From contig DYID01000015.1 in NCBI GenBank assembly GCA_020723805.1, positions 1-41,221 of the forward strand: a stretch of 41,221 nucleotides of DNA, in the 5' to 3' direction. The position numbers were made by a program, and so were the translations under genes. The DNA is from Anaerolinea sp. (lineage in GTDB: Bacteria > Chloroflexota > Anaerolineae > Anaerolineales > Villigracilaceae). Each line of letters starts with the position of its first letter. Positions within the stretch are counted from its first letter, which is position 1. The notes under the pieces were generated by a model. It was not told the DNA's origin and made no database searches. It saw only the letters and a list, made by a program, of their open reading frames with translations. Of this stretch, positions 34,509-41,221 are shown piece after piece.

Positions 34509-35444
34509 ATGGCAAAAATTCTGGTTACCGGCGGAGCCGGCTTCATTGGTTCGCATGTGGTGGACTTGTTCCTCGAAAAGGGATACGAGGTGGTCATCCT
34601 CGATGACCTTTCGACGGGGCGCGAATCCAACCTCAACCCGCGGGCGAAGTTCTACAAAATGGACATCCGCAGTCCCGAGGTCCGCAGCGTTTTCGAGGCG
34701 GAACGCCCTGATTACATCAGCCACCACGCCGCCCAAATGGATGTCCGCCGTTCGGTTGCCCAGCCGCTGTTCGACGCCGATGTCAACATCCTGGGTTCCA
34801 TCAACCTGATCGAATGCGCCAAGGAATTTGGCGTCAAGCATTTTGTCTATATCTCCACCGGCGGCGCCGTTTATGGCGAGCCGGAATACGTCCCCTGCGA
34901 TGAAGCGCACCCCATCAACCCCATCTGCCAGTATGGCGCCAGCAAGCACACGGTTGAGCATTACCTCTTCATGTACCACGTCAATTACGGCTTGAACTAC
35001 ACCGTCCTGCGTTACCCCAATGTGTACGGTCCCCGCCAAGACCCGCACGGCGAAGCGGGCGTGGTGGCGATCTTCACCGGCAAAATGCTGGCGGGCGAAC
35101 CGGTCACCATCAACGGTGACGGCGAACAGACCCGCGATTTCGTCTATGTGGGCGATTGCGCCTACGCCAACTACCTCGCCGTGACGGTGGACCACCAGCC
35201 CGGCATCTACAACATCGGCTGGGGACGCCCCACCTCCGTCAACGACATTTTCAACACCCTGGCAAAAGTGACCGGCTACCCCCTGAAACCGAACTACGGT
35301 CCCGCCAAGGTCGGCGAGACGCGTCACATCTACCTCGAAGCCGCCAAAGCCAAACGCGACTTGGGCTGGGCTCCCACCCTGTCGCTGGAGGAAGGTCTCG
35401 AAAAGACGGTGGCTTACTTCAGAGAAAAGGAACGAGTCGCTTGA
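34509..35444 (+). CDS. NAD-dependent sugar-nucleotide epimerase (GalE-like)
   Basis: 311 residues of extended SDR type. NAD-binding [14 protein letters not shown] at the N-terminus, catalytic YGASK (about residues 141-145), and nucleotide-binding [15 protein letters not shown]-glucose/UDP-GlcNAc 4-epimerase is the likely class; exact substrate cannot be fixed. The stop overlaps the TTG start of the next gene (TTGA). Confidence 0.88.
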   Translation: MAKILVTGGAGFIGSHVVDLFLEKGYEVVILDDLSTGRESNLNPRAKFYKMDIRSPEVRSVFEAERPDYISHHAAQMDVRRSVAQPLFDADVNILGSINLIECAKEFGVKHFVYISTGGAVYGEPEYVPCDEAHPINPICQYGASKHTVEHYLFMYHVNYGLNYTVLRYPNVYGPRQDPHGEAGVVAIFTGKMLAGEPVTINGDGEQTRDFVYVGDCAYANYLAVTVDHQPGIYNIGWGRPTSVNDIFNTLAKVTGYPLKPNYGPAKVGETRHIYLEAAKAKRDLGWAPTLSLEEGLEKTVAYFREKERVA

Positions 35445-36421
35445 TCATCGTTCAAACTCCACTCCGCATCAGTTTCTTTGGCGGCGGCACCGACTTCCCC
35501 TCCTACTACATGGAGGAGGGGGGCTGTGTGCTGAGTTCCGCCATTGACAAATTCATCTTCCTGACCATCAAGGAGCGCTTCGACTCCAAAGTGCGCGTCG
35601 GCTACACCCGCACCGAAATGGTGGATGACATTGACCAACTTCAACACGAACTGATCCGCGAAGCCCTGCGCCTGACCGGCATTCGCAGCGGAGTGGAGAT
35701 TACCACCATGGGCGACATCCCCTCCGAAGGCTCGGGGCTGGGCTCCTCCAGCACTGTGACCGTCGGCGCCCTGCACGCCATGTACGCTTACCTCGGCGAA
35801 ATCGTCTCCGCCGAACGGCTGGCGCGCGAAGCGTGCACCATCGAAATCGTCACCCTCAAAAAGCCCATCGGCGTGCAGGATCAATACATTGCCGCCTACG
35901 GAGGGCTGCGCTTCATTGAATTTATGACGGACGGAGAGGTCAAAGTGGAGAAAATCAACATCTCCACCGATGCGCGGCGGGCGTTGAACGACAACTTCCT
36001 GCTCTTTTTCACCGGAGTCAGCCGCAGCGCCTCTACCATCCTCTCGGAGCAAAAGAGCAACATCAAAGACCGTCTGACCGAACTGCGCGAAATCAAGCAC
36101 ATGGCATGTCAGGCGCGCACCTACATCGAAACCGAAAACTTCGACGCCCTGGGCGAACTCATGCATCAATCCTGGGAACTCAAAAAACGCCTGGCTGGCA
36201 CCATCAGCAACGGACAAATCAATGAAATGTACGAGACCGCCCGGCGCGCCGGCGCCATTGGCGGCAAAATTGCCGGCGCAGGAGGCGGGGGGTTTCTTTT
36301 GTTGTATGTTCCCTACGAACGTCAAAGCAAGGTCCGTGCCGCCCTGAGCGGCTTGCAGGAACTCCCTTTCCGCCTGGAATCGGATGGAACCAAAATCATT
36401 TTCAATTACCGTCGGTCATGA
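35441..36421 (+). CDS. hddA: D-glycero-D-manno-heptose 7-phosphate 1-kinase (GHMP family)
   Basis: 326 residues from [23 protein letters not shown], a diagnostic N-terminus of HddA-like GHMP kinases. The ATP-binding motif [12 protein letters not shown] and the C-terminal [14 protein letters not shown] are present. It phosphorylates heptose-7-phosphate at C1 in the GDP-heptose route. Start TTG 35441 overlaps the epimerase stop by 4 bp; a longer upstream frame runs through the epimerase gene and was rejected. gmhA follows directly. Confidence 0.88.
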   Translation: MIIVQTPLRISFFGGGTDFPSYYMEEGGCVLSSAIDKFIFLTIKERFDSKVRVGYTRTEMVDDIDQLQHELIREALRLTGIRSGVEITTMGDIPSEGSGLGSSSTVTVGALHAMYAYLGEIVSAERLAREACTIEIVTLKKPIGVQDQYIAAYGGLRFIEFMTDGEVKVEKINISTDARRALNDNFLLFFTGVSRSASTILSEQKSNIKDRLTELREIKHMACQARTYIETENFDALGELMHQSWELKKRLAGTISNGQINEMYETARRAGAIGGKIAGAGGGGFLLLYVPYERQSKVRAALSGLQELPFRLESDGTKIIFNYRRS

Positions 36422-36435
36422 AAGGAAGGTCAGAG

Positions 36436-37050
36436 ATGGAACCCATCCAGCGTTATCTTTCCACGTTACAGCAGACCATGGACAAACTCCCCCAGCCGCT
36501 CATCGCAGAGGTCATCTACACCCTCCAGCGCGCCCGCATCCAGGGCAATCAGGTTTTCATCATGGGCAATGGCGGCTCCGCATCCACCGCTTCACACTTC
36601 GTCTGCGACCTTGCCAAAAACACCCGCAACCCCTCTCTGCCGCACTTCCGCGCCATCGGGCTGGCAGACAACATGGAAATCTTCTCCGCTTACGCCAACG
36701 ACGAAGGCTACGAAAACGTCTTCTCCCAGCAGTTGATCAACCTCATCAAACCCGAAGACGTGGTCATCGCCATCTCCGCCAGCGGCAACTCGAAGAACGT
36801 GGTCAAGGCTGTGGAAGAAGCCCGCAAATACGGCGCCCTCACCATCGGCTTCACCGGCTTCAGCGGCGGGCGACTCGGCGAAATCGTGGACCTGCACATC
36901 CATGTCGAGAGCGACATCATCGAACACGTCGAAGACATTCACCTCATGCTCGAACACATGATTGTCCGCACCATCAAAGACCAACCCTTCATCGGACTCA
37001 GCCTGCCGCAGGCGGATGCCAAACTCTCCGCCGAAGTGCTGGGAGACTGA
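36436..37050 (+). CDS. gmhA: SIS-domain phosphoheptose isomerase
   Basis: 204 residues from MEPIQRYLSTLQQTMDKL. SIS fold with FIMGNGGSASTASHFVCDLAKN, VVIAISASGNSKNVVKAV and a C-terminal EDIHLMLEHMI, as in GmhA. It converts sedoheptulose-7-phosphate to D-glycero-D-manno-heptose-7-phosphate. AAGGAAGG precedes ATG 36436; an ATG at 36418 overlaps hddA and lacks one. It ends base-to-base against gmhB on the opposite strand. Confidence 0.88.
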   Translation: MEPIQRYLSTLQQTMDKLPQPLIAEVIYTLQRARIQGNQVFIMGNGGSASTASHFVCDLAKNTRNPSLPHFRAIGLADNMEIFSAYANDEGYENVFSQQLINLIKPEDVVIAISASGNSKNVVKAVEEARKYGALTIGFTGFSGGRLGEIVDLHIHVESDIIEHVEDIHLMLEHMIVRTIKDQPFIGLSLPQADAKLSAEVLGD

Positions 37051-37608
37051 TCAGCGCCCGTCCTGCCTCAGGATGAACTCAATCGCCTGAGATACATCGT
37101 CGCAAACGAAATACCCCGCCATGCCCGGCGGCTTGGGCAAAGCCAGTTGCTCCGCGCCGCGACCCGTCTTCAACAAAATCGTCCCGCGCACGCCCGCCGC
37201 CTGACCCGCCTGCACATCGCTCCACGCATCGCCGATCATCCACGAACGTTTCAAATCCAGCGACAACTCCCTCGCCGCCTGCAAGAGCAGCCCCGGTTTT
37301 GGCTTGCGGCACGCGCATCCATCATCGGGACCATGCGGGCAGAGATACGCTCCATCCACCCTGCCGCCCTCCGCGCGAATCAGCCTCACCAGGCGGTCAT
37401 TGATTTCCCAAGCCGCCTCCAGCGAAATGATGCCGCGCCCCACCGCCGACTGATTGGTGACGATGACAACCTTGTATCCATTGAGCCGGGCATCGCTCAA
37501 CGCACGCAGCGCTCCCGGCAGCACACTCACCTGTGCCCACTCCCGAACATAATCGGGACGATTTTCGATAAGCACGCCGTCGCGATCGAGAAAGATAGCA
37601 GGAAACAT
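37051..37608 (-). CDS. gmhB: D-glycero-D-manno-heptose-1,7-bisphosphate 7-phosphatase (HAD)
   Basis: 185 residues. HAD motif I is FLDRDGVLIENRPDYV (nucleophile Asp8), with VVIVTNQSAVGRG as motif II and MIGDAWSDVQAG as motif IV. The zinc-binding loop CPHGPDDGCACRKPKPG marks GmhB. It removes the C7 phosphate after HddA. It is on the minus strand, tail-to-tail with gmhA and with no base between stops. No terminator fits there, so convergent transcripts must overlap. The nucleotidyltransferase needed to finish GDP-heptose (hddC) is not in the window. Confidence 0.9.
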   Translation of the reverse strand: MFPAIFLDRDGVLIENRPDYVREWAQVSVLPGALRALSDARLNGYKVVIVTNQSAVGRGIISLEAAWEINDRLVRLIRAEGGRVDGAYLCPHGPDDGCACRKPKPGLLLQAARELSLDLKRSWMIGDAWSDVQAGQAAGVRGTILLKTGRGAEQLALPKPPGMAGYFVCDDVSQAIEFILRQDGR

Positions 37609-37845
37609 GGCGACATTATACTATTCGGCTTTTTCAACCAGGCGCACTCGACTTTCGAGCATTGTCTGCTCAAAGACTTGATCCGCCCCGGACGACCCAC
37701 ATGACAAAACGGGACGCCCCGCCTCACCCTACCCGGAACCTGCTCCTCCCTCACCGGCTGGGGACGCCCCGCAGCATATCTGCCCCCCCGCACCGACCCG
37801 CCCCCGGCGTCATGTCGGAATGGCGGAGCACGCCACAAACCAACC
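37609..37845. other. Non-coding gap between gmhB and the acyltransferase gene
   Basis: The 237 bp are C-rich on the plus strand and contain GGGACGCCCCGC twice (about 37710 and 37762). No open frame has recognisable features and no consensus promoter was found. It must hold start signals for both divergent genes. Confidence 0.4.
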
Positions 37846-38592
37846 ATGCTCGAAAAACTTCGACTCTACATCCGCCGTCAGGCAACCTCCACAGCGCGCT
37901 ACTTCTACGAACAGACCATCCTGTTCCTCTTCGGCTGGATTCCCACCCTCATCGGCATTGGCGTGCGCGGGCTGGTCTACCGCCTCATCCTGCACATGGA
38001 CGGACTTGCCGCCATCGAAAAAGGTGTCCGCATCCGTTTTGCCAACCACATCAAACTGGGACATGGCGTGTACATAGACGAAGGCGCTTACCTGCACGCC
38101 TGTCCGCAGGGCATCGAAATCGGCGATAACACCATCATCATGCACGGAGCCGTTCTGCACGTGTATAACTTCCGCGATATGCCGCAGTCCCGCATCAAAA
38201 TCGGCAAAGACAGCCTGGTGGGCGAGTACTCCGTCATTCGCGGGCAGGGCGGTGTGACGATTGGCGACCGCGTCTATACATCGCCTTTCACCCAAATCAT
38301 CGCCGTCAACCACGTCTTCGATGACCCGAACCGGCCCTTTGTGGAACAGGGCATTACCGCCGAAGGCATCATCATCGAAGACGACGTGTGGCTGGGCGCC
38401 GGTGCGGTCATCACCGACGGCGTGCGGGTGGGCAAGGGAGCGGTGGTGGCGGCGGGTGCCGTGGTGACGAAAGACGTGCCGCCGCATACGGTGGTGGGCG
38501 GCGTGCCTGCCAAACCAATCAAAACGATTGATGGAACCGTCAGTAACCCTGACCGAAAAATTTTTCATGCAACCAAGGATGGAGGCTTATGA
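37846..38592 (+). CDS. Left-handed beta-helix acyltransferase
   Basis: 248 residues. After a possible membrane-associated N-terminal part ([25 protein letters not shown], about 26-50), hexapeptide repeats run from about 60 to 225 (for example [46 protein letters not shown]). [11 protein letters not shown] supplies the active-site-like His. Maltose/galactoside O-acetyltransferase-like enzymes acetylate surface sugars. Overlaps the next gene by 4 bp (ATGA), so it belongs to the glycan cluster. Confidence 0.87.
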   Translation: MLEKLRLYIRRQATSTARYFYEQTILFLFGWIPTLIGIGVRGLVYRLILHMDGLAAIEKGVRIRFANHIKLGHGVYIDEGAYLHACPQGIEIGDNTIIMHGAVLHVYNFRDMPQSRIKIGKDSLVGEYSVIRGQGGVTIGDRVYTSPFTQIIAVNHVFDDPNRPFVEQGITAEGIIIEDDVWLGAGAVITDGVRVGKGAVVAAGAVVTKDVPPHTVVGGVPAKPIKTIDGTVSNPDRKIFHATKDGGL

Positions 38593-39785
38593 CGACATTA
38601 TCTGTGGTGATTCCAGCGTACAACGAGGAAAACGGCATCAAGGCGATTGCCGAACGAGTCCTTGCCGTTGAACCGGCGCTGAAGCAGGCGGGTGTGGACC
38701 GCCTGGAACTGCTCGTGGTGGATGACGGCTCGAAGGACAGAACGGCTGAAGTCGCCGGATCAATTCCCGGCGTCAACTTGATCCGCCACCCCAAGAATCG
38801 CGGCTATGGAGCGGCGCTGAAGACCGGCTTCTCCAAAGCCAGCGGCGAACTCATCGGCTTTCTGGATGCCGACGGCACCTACCCGCCGGAATACTTCCCC
38901 CAGTTGTGCCAGTCTGCCCTGAACGGCTCGGACCTGGTCATCGGTTCGCGCATGGCAGGCACCGAGAGCAAAATGCCCCTCACGCGGCGCATCGGCAACT
39001 TCTTCTTTGCCAACCTGCTCTCGATTTTGGGCAGGCAGAAGGTGACCGACAGCGCCAGCGGTATGCGCGTCTTCAAACGCGAAATCCTCGAACAACTCTA
39101 TCCTCTGCCCGACGGCTTGAACCTGACGCCGGTCATGAGCACGCGCGCTTTGCACGAGGGTATCAAAATCGTCGAAGTCCCCATCCCCTACAGCGAACGG
39201 GTGGGGCGCTCCAAACTGAGCGTCATCCGCGACGGGCAAATCTTCCTGCAAAGCATGGTGTGGACAGCCCTGTCCTACAATCCCGTGCGCATCCTTGGGC
39301 TGGTGGGGCTGGGCGGCATCGGCATTGCCGGGCTGATCTTCCTCGGCTTGCTGATCGTCCGACTCAACGGCGTGACCACCCTGGGTCCCTGGGGCGTGCT
39401 GGCGTTGTTCACCGCGATGGTCTCATCCATCGCTGGCTTGAACATCTTTGCGCTGGGTGTCACCTTCAACTATCTGGTATCGTTGTTCTACAAGCGCCCC
39501 ATCCGCCAGGGATTGTTCGGCAAACCCATCTTCAAGACGCCCCTCGACCAGCAATTCGGCTGGATGGGCGGTGGCTCCATGTTGCTCGGTCTGCTGGTGG
39601 CAGTGGTCTCGTTCCTGCTGGGCATGAACGGCTGGAAGATTGACCGCCTGTGGTTCTACCTGCTGGGGAGCGCCATGCTCTTTTTGGCAGGCATTCAATT
39701 ATTCATTTACTGGCTGTTGCTGCGCATCCTCGAAGAACTCAGCCAGCGTGAGATCCGCACCAAACACGACATGGGTCTTGCGTAA
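38589..39785 (+). CDS. Membrane-anchored family 2 glycosyltransferase (DPM1-like)
   Basis: 398 residues. The GT2 catalytic domain (1-235) has [24 protein letters not shown] and the DxD-type [14 protein letters not shown]. Four transmembrane helices occupy the C-terminal part (about 240-265, 272-300, 335-355, 362-385). Dolichyl/polyprenyl-phosphate sugar synthases look like this. It likely makes a lipid-linked sugar or extends the glycan. Translationally coupled to the acyltransferase. Confidence 0.88.
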   Translation: MTTLSVVIPAYNEENGIKAIAERVLAVEPALKQAGVDRLELLVVDDGSKDRTAEVAGSIPGVNLIRHPKNRGYGAALKTGFSKASGELIGFLDADGTYPPEYFPQLCQSALNGSDLVIGSRMAGTESKMPLTRRIGNFFFANLLSILGRQKVTDSASGMRVFKREILEQLYPLPDGLNLTPVMSTRALHEGIKIVEVPIPYSERVGRSKLSVIRDGQIFLQSMVWTALSYNPVRILGLVGLGGIGIAGLIFLGLLIVRLNGVTTLGPWGVLALFTAMVSSIAGLNIFALGVTFNYLVSLFYKRPIRQGLFGKPIFKTPLDQQFGWMGGGSMLLGLLVAVVSFLLGMNGWKIDRLWFYLLGSAMLFLAGIQLFIYWLLLRILEELSQREIRTKHDMGLA

Positions 39786-39803
39786 TTCATCGAGCGCATC
39801 ATC

Positions 39804-39871
39804 GGCGTTCTCTAACGCCATCAATTGTAGGGCAAGTCTCTGACTTGCCCGCGCAAATCGGAGATTTGCGC
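39804..39871. repeat. Three tandem hairpins after the GT2 gene
   Basis: GGCGTTCTCTAACGCC (39804-39819), GGGCAAGTC/GACTTGCCC (39830-39850) and GCGCAAATC/GATTTGCGC (39851-39871). The first shares CGTTCTCTAACG with the repeat units inside glycine aptamer 1. No T-run follows; they may still slow readthrough. Confidence 0.6.
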
Positions 39872-39929
39872 TACCGTCCGAATTTTAGAAGATACTTAGT
39901 GTACGTTAGTGTAAGAAGGAGAGAATATT

Positions 39930-41221
<1,292 letters not shown>

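Noticed and set aside
35156-35440. Upstream in-frame extension of hddA
   Set aside because: It runs through the epimerase gene in another frame. The GHMP N-terminus [18 protein letters not shown] begins exactly at TTG 35441.
37527-37847. Minus-strand ORF upstream of gmhB
   Set aside because: Arg/Gly-rich composition, no family resemblance, and it overlaps the gmhB start region.

Overview
The window looks like a chromosomal segment of a Chloroflexota bacterium, probably class Anaerolineae. This is inferred from protein style, the DUF2089/DUF4097 operon, the short palindromic repeats and the GC-rich codon use; no rRNA or single diagnostic marker is present. The left end is a canonical housekeeping block: the 3' end of tuf, rpmG, tRNA-Trp, secE, nusG, rplK, rplA, rplJ and rplL. 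Two L1-type mRNA sites and an L10 leader with an attenuator lie within it. The block ends at a strong two-way terminator facing lexA. lexA and corA follow on the minus strand; lexA has a textbook SOS box inside its promoter.

From 5.87 to 11.43 kb lies the most system-like locus. A perfect promoter with a doubled operator-like repeat precedes a DUF2089 zinc-ribbon/HTH regulator, a DUF4097-type beta-solenoid protein, a small membrane protein, an MFS transporter, a small cytosolic protein and a second MFS exporter. Four of these proteins carry the same short SHOCT-like helical hairpin, at either the N- or C-terminus, which suggests a shared docking module. The minus strand then holds arsM and arsR with ArsR-type operators, a CrtC/lipocalin-like protein, oligoendopeptidase F and tgt. 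A hicBA toxin-antitoxin pair, a degenerate YgiT/MqsA-like remnant, clpB and a RelE-type toxin-antitoxin pair follow.

From 20.7 to 24.5 kb there are small membrane or DUF proteins (DUF2255, DUF2721 and others) in repeat-rich DNA. recJ and a small membrane protein come next. A tandem glycine riboswitch with a terminator controls gcvH-gcvPA-gcvPB; gcvT is not in the window. Two peripheral stems of the riboswitch have been enlarged by dispersed repeat sequence.

After tRNA-Lys(CTT) and a DUF364-type protein, a specialised NusG paralogue heads a cell-surface glycan cluster. It contains a polyprenyl glycosylphosphotransferase, a sugar-nucleotide epimerase, the heptose genes hddA, gmhA and gmhB (gmhB on the opposite strand), a hexapeptide acyltransferase and a membrane-anchored GT2. 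A cobalamin-binding-type radical SAM protein is cut by the right edge.

Throughout, short palindromic or low-complexity repeats have entered intergenic DNA, a riboswitch and apparently several reading frames (arsM, the CrtC-like gene, gcvPA, recJ). No CRISPR array, rRNA operon or intact insertion sequence was seen.
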